Notes: a model not told the origin generated them from the letters alone. Numbered from the stretch's first letter, positions 1-10,161 are shown. The stretch: DNA of 64,000 nucleotides from Anomaloglossus baeobatrachus (GCF_048569485.1 NC_134364.1:125128882-125192881), one strand, 5' to 3'. Made by a program: numbers and translations.

Positions 1-11
1 TGCAAAAAGAG

Positions 12-341
12 GTGGAGTTGGGGAGGATGGCTGGCCCATTCCAGGACCCGCCATTCTCCAACTTAAGGATTTCCCCCCTTGGGGTGGTACCTAAGAAGGA
101 GCCGAACAAATTTCAGCTCATTCATCATTTATCTTATCCGGCGGGACTGTCGGTGAATGATGGGATATCACCAGAGTTGTCGGCGGTATGTTATGTATCG
201 TTCGATAAGGCCTTGGAGTTGGTAAGGGTTGCAGGGCGGGGGGCCCTGATGGCAAAGGTGGATGTAGAAGCAGCTTTTCGTTTACTCCCGGTGCATCCAG
301 AGAGCCTTCATCTCTTAGGGTGTATGTGGGATGGGGATTAC
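12..341 (+). pseudogene. Ngaro reverse transcriptase, upstream part (before the Tc1 insertion)
   Basis: The translation shows fingers/palm features of a YR-element reverse transcriptase: SPLGVVPKK, then KFQLIHHLSYP, and later MAKVDVEAAFRLLPV, which corresponds to the first catalytic aspartate region. The reading is interrupted by the Tc1 element. It is fossil retroelement coding sequence with no host role. Confidence 0.75.
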
Positions 342-343
342 TA

Positions 344-1995
344 CAGTCAGGGCCAGAAATATTTGGACAGTGAAACAAGTTTTGTTATTTTAGCTGTTTA
401 CAAAAACATGTTCAGAAATACAATTATATATATAATATGGGCTGAAAGTGCACAATCCCAGCTGCAATATGAGAGTTTTCACATCCAAATCGGAGAAAGG
501 GTTTAGGAATCATAGCTCTGTAATGCATAGCCTCCTCTTTTTCAAGGGACCAAAAGTAATTGGACAAGGGACTCTAAGGGCTGCAATTAACTCTGAAGGC
601 GTCTCCCTCGTTAACCTGTAATCAATGAAGTAGTTAAAAGGTCTGGGGTTGATTACAGGTGTGTGGTTTTGCATTTGGAAGCTGTTGCTGTGACCAGACA
701 ACATGCGGTCTAAGGAACTCTCAATTGAGGTGAAGCAGAACATCCTAAGGCTGAAAAAAAAGAAAAAATCCATCAGAGAGATAGCAGACATGCTTGGAGT
801 AGCAAAATCAACAGTCGGGTACATTCTGAGAAAAAAGGAATTGACTGGTGAGCTTGGGAACTCAAAAAGGCCTGGGCGTCCACGGATGACAACAGTGGTG
901 GATGATCGCCGCATACTTTCTTTGGTGAAGAAGAACCCGTTCACAACATCAACTGAAGTCCAGAACACTCTCAGTGAAGTAGGTGTATCTGTCTCTAAGT
1001 CAACAGTAAAGAGAAGACTCCATGAAAGTAAATACAAAGGGTTCACATCTAGATGCAAACCATTCATCAATTCCAAAAATAGACAGGCCAGAGTTAAATT
1101 TGCTGAAAAACACCTCATGAAGCCAGCTCAGTTCTGGAAAAGTATTCTATGGACAGATGAGACCAAGATCAACCTGTACCAGAATGATGGGAAGAAAAAT
1201 GTTTGGAGAAGAAAGGGAACGGCACATGATCCAAGGCACACCACATCCTCTGTAAAACATGGTGGAGGCAACGTGATGGCATGGGCATGCATGGCTTTCA
1301 ATGGCACTGGGTCACTTGTGTTTATTGATGACATAACAGCAGACAAGAGTAGCCGGATGAATTCTGAAGTGTACCGGGATATACTTTCAGCCCAGATTCA
1401 GCCAAATGCCGCAAAGTTGATCGGACGGCGCTTCATAGTACAGATGGACAATGACCCCAAGCATACAGCCAAAGCTACCCAGGAGTTCATGAGTGCAAAA
1501 AAGTTGAACATTCTGCAATGGCCAAGTGAATCATCAGATCTTAACCCAATTGAGCATGCATTTCACTTGCTCAAATCCAGACTTAAGACGGAAAGACCCA
1601 CAAACAAGCAAGACCTGAAGGCTGCGGCTGTAAAGGCCTGGCAAAGCATTAAGAAGGAGGAAACCCAGCGTTTGGTGATGTCCATGGGTTCCAGACTTAA
1701 GGCAGTGATTGCCTCCAAAGGATTCGCAACAAAATATTGAAAATAAAAATATTTTGTTTGGGTTTGGTTTATTTGTCCAATTACTTTTGACCTCCTAAAA
1801 TGTGGAGTGTTTGTAAAGAAATGTGTACAATTCCTACAATTTCTATCAGATATTTTTGTTCAAACCTTCAAATTAAACGTTACAATCTGCACTTGAATTC
1901 TGTTGTAGAGGTTTAATTTCAAATCCAATGTGGTGGCATGCAGAGCCCAACTCGCGAAAATTGTGTCACTGTCCAAATATTTCTGGACCTAACTG
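344..1995 (+). mobile_element. Tc1-family DNA transposon, full length, inserted in the Ngaro RT
   Basis: The element is 1652 bp long and bounded by TA at 342-343 and 1996-1997. Terminal inverted repeats begin CAGTCAGGGCCAGAAATATT on the left and, reversed, CAGTTAGGTCCAGAAATATT on the right, matching at about 28 of 30 positions. A second inverted motif (AAAAGTAATTGGACAA) lies near 549 and, reversed, near 1772-1790. Each end is thus about 225 bp with outer and inner direct repeats, the IR/DR layout of Sleeping Beauty-like elements. It holds one uninterrupted transposase frame. Nothing obvious is missing, so it could be recently active. Confidence 0.92.
703..1740 (+). CDS. Tc1 transposase, 345 aa, DD34E, apparently intact
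   Basis: This is a cut-and-paste transposase. Residues 1-110 hold the two helix-turn-helix paired-like DNA-binding subdomains, separated by a GRPR-type AT-hook (RPGRPR, 56-61). The catalytic triad is visible as D152 (WTDETKINL), D249 (QMDNDPKHTA) and E284 (DLNPIEHAF). D249 and E284 are separated by 34 residues, so the signature is DD34E. The glycine-rich box KHGGGNVMAW is at 185-194. Length, start context and the stop close to the right inner repeat are all typical of the family. No stop or frameshift is seen. The enzyme would bind the inner and outer repeats of the element that contains it. Confidence 0.93.
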   Translation: MRSKELSIEVKQNILRLKKKKKSIREIADMLGVAKSTVGYILRKKELTGELGNSKRPGRPRMTTVVDDRRILSLVKKNPFTTSTEVQNTLSEVGVSVSKSTVKRRLHESKYKGFTSRCKPFINSKNRQARVKFAEKHLMKPAQFWKSILWTDETKINLYQNDGKKNVWRRKGTAHDPRHTTSSVKHGGGNVMAWACMAFNGTGSLVFIDDITADKSSRMNSEVYRDILSAQIQPNAAKLIGRRFIVQMDNDPKHTAKATQEFMSAKKLNILQWPSESSDLNPIEHAFHLLKSRLKTERPTNKQDLKAAAVKAWQSIKKEETQRLVMSMGSRLKAVIASKGFATKY

Positions 1996-1997
1996 TA

Positions 1998-3053
1998 TGT
2001 GGATCGCTGCCTGCCGATGGGCTGCTCCATTTCGTGTGCTTATTTTGAGGCATTCAGTACTTTTGTGGAATGGGTAGTCAAGGATGTGGCAGGAGTCCAT
2101 TCAGTGATTCACTATTTGGATGATTTCTTTTGCGTTGGTCCGGCGGGCTCTTCGGTTTGCTCCTTGTTGTTATTCACGTTAGAGCGGATCGCGCGGAGCC
2201 TTGGTATTCCGTTGCCGAAAGAAAAAACGGAAGGGCCGGTGACAGCTCTGTGTTTCTTAGGTATCGAAATTGATACACTGGCGATGGAATGCCGGTTGCC
2301 GGAGGGGAAGCTTCTGGATTTGAAGGCGTCAATGCGGTTTTTGTCTTGGGCTAAGAAGGTGCGGCTGCGGGATTTGCAGTCAGTGCTCGGGAAATTGAAT
2401 TTCGCTTGTCGCATTATGCCGATGGGGCGGATATTTAATAGGAGACTGGCGAGCGCAACCGCGGGGGTGAAAGCTCCAAATCACTTTGTCAGAGTGACCA
2501 AGGTGATGAAGGGGGATTTGTTGGTTTGGGAGGAGTTCTTGGACCGGTATAACGGTCGGACCCTTTGGATGAGCGAGGCATTGTCCAATAGCCAGCTGGA
2601 ATTGTATACTGATGCGGCTGGTGCGACAGGTTTTGGAGCAATTTTTCAGACGCACTGGTGTGTGGGAAAGTGGCCACGGCTTTGGGTGGAAAAAGGTTTG
2701 GTAAAGAATTTGGCGCTGCTGGAACTGTTTCCCATTATTGTGGCGGTGGAGTTGTGGGCCCCGCTTTTTCCGGAAGAAGGGTTTGCATGCATTGTGACAA
2801 CATGGCGGTGGTGCATTCCATCAATGCGCTGTCGGCGAAATCCCCACCGGTTGTGGGGTATTTAAGGCATCTGGTGTTGCGTTGCTTGGAGTTAAACATT
2901 TGCGTGGTTGCTCGACATGTGCCCGGGGTTCAAAACGAGGTGGCTGACGTGCTATCACGGTTTCAGTTTTGCAGGTTCAGGAGGCTGGTGCCGGGAGCGG
3001 ACGCGGATGGAGAACCCTGCCCGGAATGGCTGTGGGACCTGGCATCGGTATAG
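1998..3053 (+). pseudogene. Ngaro reverse transcriptase (YLDD) and RNase H, downstream part
   Basis: Downstream of the Tc1 insertion the retroelement continues with DRCLPMGCSIS and the catalytic HYLDDFF box of reverse transcriptase. The connection domain and an RNase H domain follow, the latter beginning at ELYTDAAGATGFGA. The RNase H region spreads over two overlapping reading frames, so this portion is treated as broken. Family placement rests on the motif order RT, RNase H, YR, SGNH. Confidence 0.75.
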
Positions 3054-3940
3054 CATTTGAAGGAATTAGGAGATCGGTGGCCGAGGCTACTTGGTGCCGA
3101 TATCAGATGGTTTGGAAGGAATGGGCAGAGTTGGAAAGTGGGGACTTCATGGAGCCGGGTTATAGGGGCCGAGTGTTGTGGGTCCTGACGTTGATTAGTG
3201 GGGACTTTTCAGCAGGTCGGTCCGTTTCGGTGATTGGTTACAAGTTGGCGGCGTTGGCTTTCTTGTTTCAGATGCAGGGGGTTCGGGATGCGACTAAGGA
3301 TTTTCTGGTGCGACAGGCAATGAAGGGTTTTCATAAAGGGGCCCAGTCGCGTGACATGAGGCGGCCGGTGTCATTGCCATTGTTGGTTCGTTTAGTGGGG
3401 TGTTTAAGGGAGTTGTGTTCGTCCCCTTATGAGCGGGTGTTGTTTTCGGTAGCTTTTGTATTGGCGTTTTTTGGGGCCTTTCGCATTGGTGAATTGGTCA
3501 GCCCGACTAAGCAAGCGATGGGTGGTTTGCTGTTGGAGGATGTACTGCTGGGGGAGGACAGGGTGAAATGTCGGCTTCGTTTTTCAAAGACGGATCAGAG
3601 GGGCCGGGGGCGCTTAGTAGTGTTGTTTGCATTACCGGGGCACCAGTTATGCCCGGTGGTACAGGTTTCAGAGTTTTTAAGGGTGCGCCGTGGTTACCCC
3701 GGCGTTTTCCTTCGGCATATGGATGGATCTGCTTTATCGCGTTACCAATTCATTGCGGTGCTGAAGATGGCTTTAGCACGGGTGGGGGAGGAGCCAAGTG
3801 AGTACGGGTCTCACTCCTTCCAGATTGGGGCGGCAACGGAAGCCGCCAGGTGGGGTTTGAGTGAGGATTGGATCCGGCGGATTGGGAGGTGGGAGTCTTC
3901 CAGGTTTCGCTTGTACATTAGGCCTCACCTGGTCAGGTGA
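2969..3940 (+). CDS. Ngaro tyrosine recombinase
   Basis: A frame of about 320 codons encodes a phage-integrase-like tyrosine recombinase, the enzyme that inserts DIRS/Ngaro circles without an integrase. Visible landmarks are the box-A region AFFGAFRIGELV, the KTDQRGRGR strand, the HSF-IGAATEAARWGLS helix and the terminal IGRWESSRFRLYIRP segment with the tyrosine. The N-terminal core-binding domain (WCRYQMVWKEW) is also recognisable. The first residues overlap the end of the RNase H frame, so the start shown is only the first methionine of the open frame. It belongs to the fossil element at 1-5090. Confidence 0.75.
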   Translation: MQVQEAGAGSGRGWRTLPGMAVGPGIGIAFEGIRRSVAEATWCRYQMVWKEWAELESGDFMEPGYRGRVLWVLTLISGDFSAGRSVSVIGYKLAALAFLFQMQGVRDATKDFLVRQAMKGFHKGAQSRDMRRPVSLPLLVRLVGCLRELCSSPYERVLFSVAFVLAFFGAFRIGELVSPTKQAMGGLLLEDVLLGEDRVKCRLRFSKTDQRGRGRLVVLFALPGHQLCPVVQVSEFLRVRRGYPGVFLRHMDGSALSRYQFIAVLKMALARVGEEPSEYGSHSFQIGAATEAARWGLSEDWIRRIGRWESSRFRLYIRPHLVR

Positions 3941-4632
3941 TGGTTCGTAGGTGGGGGAGTTCTTGTTGGCGTTTTGATTCTGGTATGCAATGTTTTTCTT
4001 GTTCGGTTGCTGTTTTTATTCGTGGTTTTTTGTATTTTATAGGTCCATGTCTTGTGTGGATCCTGGGGCACTCCTATGTGTATTGGGGAGCGTTGCGGGT
4101 GGACGTTCGTCGCGACGGTCGGCAGCTCAGAGTGGCGGTGACGGAAGCCCGAGTAAAGTGGCTTGGAATTCGGGGCATGACCTGGGGTAGAGTGCGCCCC
4201 GAGGTGGCTTATTATAGCCGCATGGATCGTGACCCGGATGTGTTGATTTTACATGTTGGAGGGAATGATTTGGGAGTGAGGTCGGCGAGAGAACTAAAAA
4301 GGGACATAAAGCTGGATCTGTTACATTTGTGGAGGGCGTTCCCGGGCATTGTTATTGTTTGGTCGGATATCCTAGCTCGGACGCAGTGGCGTTTTGGTAG
4401 GTCTGTGGACCGTATTAACAGGGCTCGGAGCAAATTAAACCGGGCGATAGGCAAGTTTGTGGCGCGGAATGGTGGTTTGGTGGTTCGGCATAGAGAACTG
4501 GAGGAGTCCACTGAACAGTATCTAAGGCGAGATGGGGTCCATCTCACGGATGTGGGTTTAGATTTGTGGATGTTGGGGTTGAGGGATGGTCTGGAGCAAG
4601 CGCTGGGGGTGTGGAGGGCCCGGGCCAAGTAA
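3937..4632 (+). CDS. Ngaro SGNH/GDSL-type hydrolase
   Basis: The frame overlaps the recombinase stop by a few bases. About 45 residues in, it encodes an SGNH-hydrolase-like domain: LGHSYVYWG carries the nucleophile serine block, LILHVGGNDLG the GGND block, and RRDGVHLTDVGLDLW the D..H block. Vertebrate Ngaro elements are known to carry such a putative esterase of unknown role as a third frame. The N-terminal stretch before LGHSYVYW looks noncoding or linker-like, so the true start is uncertain. Confidence 0.75.
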   Translation: MMVRRWGSSCWRFDSGMQCFSCSVAVFIRGFLYFIGPCLVWILGHSYVYWGALRVDVRRDGRQLRVAVTEARVKWLGIRGMTWGRVRPEVAYYSRMDRDPDVLILHVGGNDLGVRSARELKRDIKLDLLHLWRAFPGIVIVWSDILARTQWRFGRSVDRINRARSKLNRAIGKFVARNGGLVVRHRELEESTEQYLRRDGVHLTDVGLDLWMLGLRDGLEQALGVWRARAK

Positions 4633-5090
4633 GGTGTCACTTGGCCGGTCTGTGGCGGGGTGATAGGTCCGTCTGAGAGGTTGGGAGTACCGACAGTCGG
4701 TTTGTTGGTACGAAGTCGCTCAAGGGGAGTGGCTTCGGATTGGATGGGAACTTGTGGGCGGAGGTCCTGCAGGTTCTGGGTGGGGGTAATTTACGATGGA
4801 ACGTTATTACCCCTCACCTCGGGCTGGTTGGTCACGGCCGAGGTGATCCTCTGGGCCGGTTGGAGGTTACGGCCGGGGGGTTAAGAATGATGGTTTCCCT
4901 CTCGGATGGATCTATCGGTGGTTTTTGGTTATAAGGGGGTATATATGTATAAGGTAATGGTTAACAATGGGTGGCATGTTTGAGCCACGAGTTTGGTATA
5001 CAGCTATACGGTTTAAATAAAGCTGTAGCCATTCCTGCAATAAAGTCGTGGTTATCGTCTTTATTTAAGTAAATAGGGTACGGGGGGTGT

Positions 5091-5369
5091 TTAACATGGT
5101 AACCTGCTTATCCCTTATAGATGCGTCAAGGGTTCGGGGGGTTGCAGTCTATCACTGTGTTCTCAATACGGAGAACGCTTACGACTCCGCAGCAAAGGAT
5201 TGACATGCTTGTGGCTCGGAAAGCATCGCAGGACAGTTTTTGCTGGGGGCTACACACACACAGTGGGCATGGGATTTCTAGAAATCCCGAATCCCATCCA
5301 CTTTGCTTGTACTGTACAACACAGCGTTTTGAATGCCATTGAAACACGCTGCATTCAAAACGTTGCCAA
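5091..5369. other. Unassigned stretch before the first mini-element
   Basis: I see no gene here. The text (for example TTTGCTTGTACTGTACAAC and the repeated GCGTTTTGAATG/GCATTCAAAACG pair) resembles the interior of the mini-elements that follow. It is probably a degraded relative of them. Confidence 0.35.
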
Positions 5370-5740
5370 GGCTATGTGCGCACTTTGCGTATTGTCATGC
5401 AGAAAATTCTGCAGCGATTTGGCAGTGCATGTGCATTTCAAAACGCATGTATTGTGACTGCCGAATTGCTGCAGATTTCATGCGTTCTGGATGCTTTCTC
5501 TTCCATAGACAGAGTGGGAGCAGCATCCAAAGCGCACAAAAGAAGTGACATGTTGCTTCTTAGAACGCAGCGATTCGGCAACAAATTTCAGCATGAAAAT
5601 CGCTACGTTCAAAAACGCAACGTGAGCATGGAATTTGCACAAGTTACATAGACTTTGCTGGGGACGCAGAACGCATGCATTTACGCTGCAGTGCAGAGCG
5701 CAACGTAAACGCATGAAAATATACAACATGCGAACATACC
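5370..5740. mobile_element. Harbinger-like mini-element (MITE), imperfect ends
   Basis: The left end GGCTATGTGCGCACTTTGCG and the reversed right end GGTATGTTCGCATGTTG form imperfect inverted repeats. The interior has many GCAGCG, GCGTTT and CTGCAG words and no coding potential. The left end closely matches that of the mini-element at 44946-45315, so the two are likely the same family. The target duplication is not clear. Confidence 0.5.
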
Positions 5741-5744
5741 CTAA

Positions 5745-6084
5745 GGCTACATGCGCACGCTGCATTTTTTGACGCGTTTTTGGTGCAGTTTTGTTGTCAT
5801 AACTTTCTGACATTTGACTTCCCAGCAAAGTCTATGAGAAGTCCAATTTGCTGCGCACATTGCAGTTTATTTGTCAGCGTTTTTTGTCAAAACTTTGTGA
5901 CAAAATAGATGCAGCATGTTCATTCTTCTAGCGTTTTTGTCAACATTTGTCACAAAAATGCATAAAAAACGCATGTTGACAAAAACGCACCTACAATTAC
6001 CAGCGGTTTTTTTACATTTCCAGGCAACGTGCAGTTTTGGTTGTAGTTTGTGAGCACAAAAATCTGCAGCGTGCGCATGTAGCC
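5745..6084. mobile_element. Harbinger-like MITE with TAA target duplication
   Basis: Terminal inverted repeats GGCTACATGCGCACGCTGCA (left) and, reversed, GGCTACATGCGCACGCTGCA (right) match. TAA flanks the element at 5742-5744 and 6085-6087. A 3-bp TWA duplication is typical of PIF/Harbinger elements. At 340 bp and without coding sequence it is non-autonomous. It abuts the previous mini-element almost base to base. Confidence 0.7.
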
Positions 6085-6290
6085 TAACACTGATCGTGGG
6101 CACGCAGCCTAAGTTACCATACATGCATTTTTTTTCAACATGAAAACCTGCAGGTGAATACTGCAAGGCATCCATCAAAAACGTCCAGGAAACAAATATG
6201 GCAGAATATGTAAAATACTGAGAGCCTATTTCATCAAGATGATTACACCAAAATTTTGACATTAAAAATACTTGAAATGTTGCTAAATTT

Positions 6291-7260
6291 TGTAACTTTT
6301 GGTGTCTTTAATGCCATTGTACCGCCCCCGTGGAAGCAGCCAAGCTGCTTGGATCCGGGTTCGCTGTGGCTCGAGGGTCTCCGGACCCGGGGTTGTGCGG
6401 CAACTCAAATGAAGGGGGAGTATTTACAGGGGAATTGGTATAGTTCATGACGCCACTCTTGGTGTACGGTAATTTGGGAGCACCGCCGCTGCCATTGGGA
6501 GTACACGGGGTGATGAAGTGGGGCAGCCAGGTATCGTAGCCCTCCACAGGTAGGGGATGCCCCGGGACTCGGTGTTGGGGGTGCCATGGGGTGCAGGGAT
6601 CACTCAGATAGTCACTCAGTCAATAAGCAGACACCGACAACCGGGTAAACCAATTCTCTGGGTGTCGCTGCCGCTGAGGAGAGCTCGTCCGGGTCCCGTC
6701 CCCTAAGTTGTTGCCTGGTGATCCGTGACCTGCCTCCTGGCACTAAGTTTAACTTCAACGTGGTGGCCCAGTAGTCTGAAACTTGATGGGTCCTGCTCCC
6801 CACTGTGGTTAAGTGTGGGAGCTTGCTCTCAGGAGCTCACGCTTGGGATTTTCTGGACCATTTTGGATTGGAAAGTCCTATCCCCCTCGTTGAGCTAATG
6901 CCCCGATTCTGGAGCGAGTGGGAACAGATCATAAAGGCTCCGTTCTCCTCAGGTGAATTGTCGGGTTGCCTGAAGCTACTCCCTGACCTAGGGTCCGTGT
7001 ACCCCGCCGTGCCTTCGGTTCTGAACCAGTGACAGTGCTAGGCTGCCGGCTGTCCTCCTCGACAGGTCCAGGCACCTTGCCACAATCCCCTGCGACTGTG
7101 GGTCCGACTCCTCTAGGTCCAGACCACCGTCTGCAACCTAGACAGCTTATGTAGGAGCCACCGCTCCCAACCTCCTCTCACTCAATTCACTCTACTCTCT
7201 CTACACTACACACTGACTACACTCCTCACCTCCCCTCCCTTACCCCCCAGATGGGCGACT
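6291..7260. repeat. Dispersed LTR-like repeat (probable fossil LTR, undefined ends)
   Basis: A GC-rich noncoding block begins near TGTACCGCCCCCGTGGAAG. It has the texture of a retroelement LTR that I believe recurs in frog genomes. I could not find a matched target duplication, so the boundaries and the family are tentative. No gene is seen in it. Confidence 0.35.
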
Positions 7261-7305
7261 CTATTACACTCAAGCTGTCCACTGGTGTGCCTGGTGGGTG
7301 TGGTG

Positions 7306-7630
7306 CAGGGTGTATCTAGGATTTGATTTGCTGTTGGAGGCAGCACTGTATGATAGGGTCCCAGTACCAAGAGGGACTTGAAATACTGCACAGAAGGGCA
7401 GTTTGTGCAGTACCCTGTGACGACCTGATAGTCCAGGGGCATCACACCAGCATCACCAAAGTGGGCAAAGTCAAATCGAATTTGGGCGTGATAGAACATT
7501 TCTTCCAAATTCATCAATCTTATTGCCAGGACTGTGCTTGTGTAATATTTCTGGCGGAAGCGCATGCCAATTGTAAGAAGTGCCTTATACATGAAGTGGT
7601 GTGTGCCTTATAATGAATTAGGCACATCTT
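7306..7630. mobile_element. Fragment of a hAT-like element end
   Basis: The start CAGGGTGTATCTAGG matches the terminal motif of the large hAT nest (34034 and, reversed, 45421). Only one end is present. The remainder has no recognisable coding sequence. Confidence 0.35.
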
Positions 7631-7651
7631 ACTCTAGCGGTCCTTGATTAA

Positions 7652-8203
7652 AAGGAACCTGTCACCAGATTTGGTGACTATAAGCTGCGGCCACCTCCAG
7701 TGGGCTCTTTATACGGCATTCTAACATCCTGTATATAAGAGCCCAGGCCGCTGTGTAGGACGTAAAATTCACTTTATAATACTCACTTAAGGGGTGGTGC
7801 GGTGCAGACCTGTCGAATTGGTGTCCCCGTTCTCCGGTACCGGCGCCTCCACTTTTGGCCATCTTTGTCCTCCTTCTTATGAAGCCGCGGTGCATGACGC
7901 ATCCTACGTCATACACACTTGCCAGCATTGAGGTCCTGTGGCAGGTGCACTTTGATCTGCCCTGAGCAGGGCAGATCAAAGTATTGTAGTGAGCATGAGC
8001 GGGACCTAAATACTGGCTATTGTGGATGATGTAGGACGCGTCATGTACCCAGGCTTCAGAAGAAAGAAGACAAAGATGGCCGAAAGAGGAGGCGCCGGTA
8101 CCGGAGAACGGAGCCACCCATCCGACCAGTCTGCACCGCAGCGACCATTTATGTGAGTATTCTAAACTGATTTTTATGTTCTACACATCCTATTCTATCC
8201 CTT
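7652..8203. mobile_element. TTAA-flanked MITE
   Basis: The 552-bp element is flanked by TTAA at 7648-7651 and 8204-8207. Short inverted ends read AAGGAACC and, reversed, AAGGGATA. The interior contains a long imperfect foldback: CATCTTTGTCCTCCTTCTTA near 7860 pairs with GAAGAAAGAAGACAAAGATG near 8058-8080. TTAA duplications are typical of piggyBac- and Kolobok-type elements. This text (CCTGTCACCAGATTTGGTGA) resembles an abundant frog mini-element. It lies just upstream of a RORC exon. Confidence 0.65.
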
Positions 8204-8394
8204 TTAAAAGTGATCAGTGAATTGCGATATTGCCAACTACATCCCTCCAGTCACATCAATGCTACTTGCTTCAATTGCTCATTTTAGATTTTCCAGATGT
8301 ATAATCAAGAATATTAAAGCAGGTATTGTTTTTACGTACATACAGTATTTCTGTGCGGATTTGTATATAACCATAATAATCTGACTTTCCTTAG

Positions 8395-8504
8395 ACTACC
8401 CCTGGCTACAGGAGAAACACAAGGTGGATACTCTGTACAGGAAGATACTCTTTGCTTTCAGACACCTACTTCGGAGGACACACCGTGAATTCATTTTAAT
8501 GAAG
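8395..8504 (+). CDS. RORC: RORC (RORgamma) penultimate coding exon
   Basis: The exon is bounded by the acceptor CTTTCCTTAG at 8394 and a GT donor at 8505. It enters with two bases of a split codon and then encodes 36 residues that include YPWLQEKHKVDTLYRKI and HREFILMK. This aligns with human RORgamma GLQEKRKVEQLQYNLELAF...HRQSILAK in helices 9-10 of the ligand-binding domain. RORgamma is a nuclear receptor that binds sterol-like ligands and drives IL-17-type lymphocyte and lymphoid-tissue programmes. Earlier exons are not in the window. The paralogues RORA and RORB fit less well, and the LINGO4 neighbour also favours RORC. The exon was too short to stand out as an independent frame and was found by its splice sites. 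Confidence 0.88.
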
Positions 8505-8579
8505 GTTAGACAATTCAACATTTCAATAAGTATTACATTGATTGCCTCAAAAAGCTACGAAAAAACCTACAAAATTATA

Positions 8580-9990
8580 ATGTCTCTTCTTCATGTGATC
8601 GTGGCTCTATATAATCCTCACACGTCTCTTCATGTGATCGCAGCTCTATATAATCCTCACACATCTCTTCTTCATGTGATCGCGGCTCTATATAATCCTC
8701 ACACGTCTCTTCATGTGATCGCAGCTCTATATAATCCTCACACGTCTCTTCTTCATGTGATCGCGGCTCTATATAATCCTCACACGTCCCTTCTTCATGT
8801 GATCGCGGCTCTATATAATCCTCACACGTCTCTTCTTCATGTGATCGCGGCTCTATATAATCCTCACACGTCTCTTCATGTGATCGCGGCTCTATATAAT
8901 CCTCACACGTCTCTTCATGTGATCGCGGCTCTATATAATCCTCACACGTCTCTTCTTCATGTGATCGCGGCTCTATATAATCCTCACACGTCTGTTCTTC
9001 ATGTGATCGCGGCTCTATATAATCCTCACACGTCTCTTCATGTGATCGCGGCTCTATATAATCCTCACACGTCTCTTCTTCATGTGATCGCGGCTCTATA
9101 TAATCCTCACACATCTCTTCTTCATGTGATCGTGGCTCTATATAATCCTCACACGTCTCTTCTTCATGTGATCGCGGCTCTATATATTCCTCACATGTCT
9201 CTTCATGTGATCGCGACTCTATATAATCCTCACACGTCTCTACTTCATGTGATCACGGCTCTATATAATCCTCACACGTCTCTTCTTCATGTGATCGCGG
9301 CTCTATATAATCCTCACACGTCTCTTCTTCATGTGATCGCGGCTCTATATAATCCTCACACGTCTCTTCTTCATGTGATCGCGGCTCTATATAATCCTCA
9401 CACGTCTCTTCTTCATGTGATCGCGGCTCTATGTAATCCTCACACGTCTCTTCTTCATGTGATCACGGCTCTATATAATCCTCACACGTCTCTTCTTCAT
9501 GTGATCACGGCTCTATATAATCCTTACACGTCTCTTCATGTGATCGCGGCTCTATATAATTCTCACACGTCTCTTCTTCATGTGATCGCGGCTCTATATA
9601 ATCCTCACACGTCTCTTCTTCATGTGATCGCGGCTCTATATAATTCTCACACGTCTCTTCTTCATGTGATCGCGGCTCTATATAATCCTCACACGTCTCT
9701 TCTTCATGTGATCGTGGCTCTATATAATCCTCACGTCTCTTCTTCATGTGATAGCGGCTCTATATAATCCTCACACGTCTCTTCTTCATGTGATCGCGGC
9801 TCTATATAATCCTCACACGTCTCTTCTTCATGTGATCGCGGCTCTATATAATTCTCACACGTCTCTTCTTCATGTGATCACGGCTCTATATAATCCTCAC
9901 ACGTCTCTTCTTCATATGATCGCGGCTCTATATAATCCTCACACATCTCCTCTTCATGCGATCGCGGCTCTATATAATCTTCACACTATT
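8580..9990 (+). repeat. 39/42-bp minisatellite filling the last RORC intron
   Basis: About 34 tandem copies of a unit containing CATGTGATCGCGGCTCTATA and ATCCTCACACGTCTCTTCTT occur. Length variants of 39 and 42 bp differ by one TCT triplet. Both lengths are divisible by three and stop-free, so long open frames appear on both strands (447 codons on +, 179 on -). These are repeat artefacts. Every unit contains CTATATAA, a TATA-like word. The array starts about 75 bp after the exon donor and ends about 170 bp before the next acceptor. Confidence 0.95.
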
Positions 9991-10161
9991 GCAATATATA
10001 CTTCAGTGAAAGAGTATTTATTGCCCAGCAGATGCATTAGTTTCAACCCTGTATGACCTTAATTTCCAAGCAGTAGCAGTCTAGTAAGAATACTTTCCTC
10101 ATGTGTCGTCTCCATGTATGGATGCCTTTGAAGTATTTTCTCTTTGTTCCCGTGTTTTCAG

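Larger units (their letters stand above)
1..5090 (+). mobile_element. Ngaro-type tyrosine-recombinase retroelement, 3' part (fossil)
   Basis: The segment carries, in order, reverse transcriptase, RNase H, a tyrosine recombinase (YR) and an SGNH-type hydrolase. That combination is characteristic of the Ngaro branch of the DIRS order. The 5' end lies outside the window. After the hydrolase comes about 450 bp of noncoding tail that ends in an AATAAA-containing stretch near 5015-5070. The copy is broken: a Tc1 transposon sits inside the RT region, and about one or two further breaks are apparent. The recombinase and hydrolase frames remain long, so the insertion looks moderately young rather than ancient. 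The 3' boundary is approximate because I could not define the split direct repeats of the family. Confidence 0.8.

Noticed and set aside
7206-8117. Minus-strand frames of 128 and 151 codons
   Set aside because: They lie in a hAT-like fragment and a TTAA mini-element. No domain, and the second matches the foldback of the mini-element.
1-8394. Earlier RORC exons (DNA-binding domain, helices 1-8)
   Set aside because: I searched for ligand-domain text with flanking splice sites and found none. The stretch is occupied by mobile elements, so these exons probably lie upstream of the window.
8424-9767. 447-codon open frame (LHVIAALYNPHTS repeats) and its 179-codon antisense partner
   Set aside because: It is produced by a stop-free 39/42-bp minisatellite whose unit is divisible by three. 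It starts in the RORC exon by chance frame and lies mostly in an intron.
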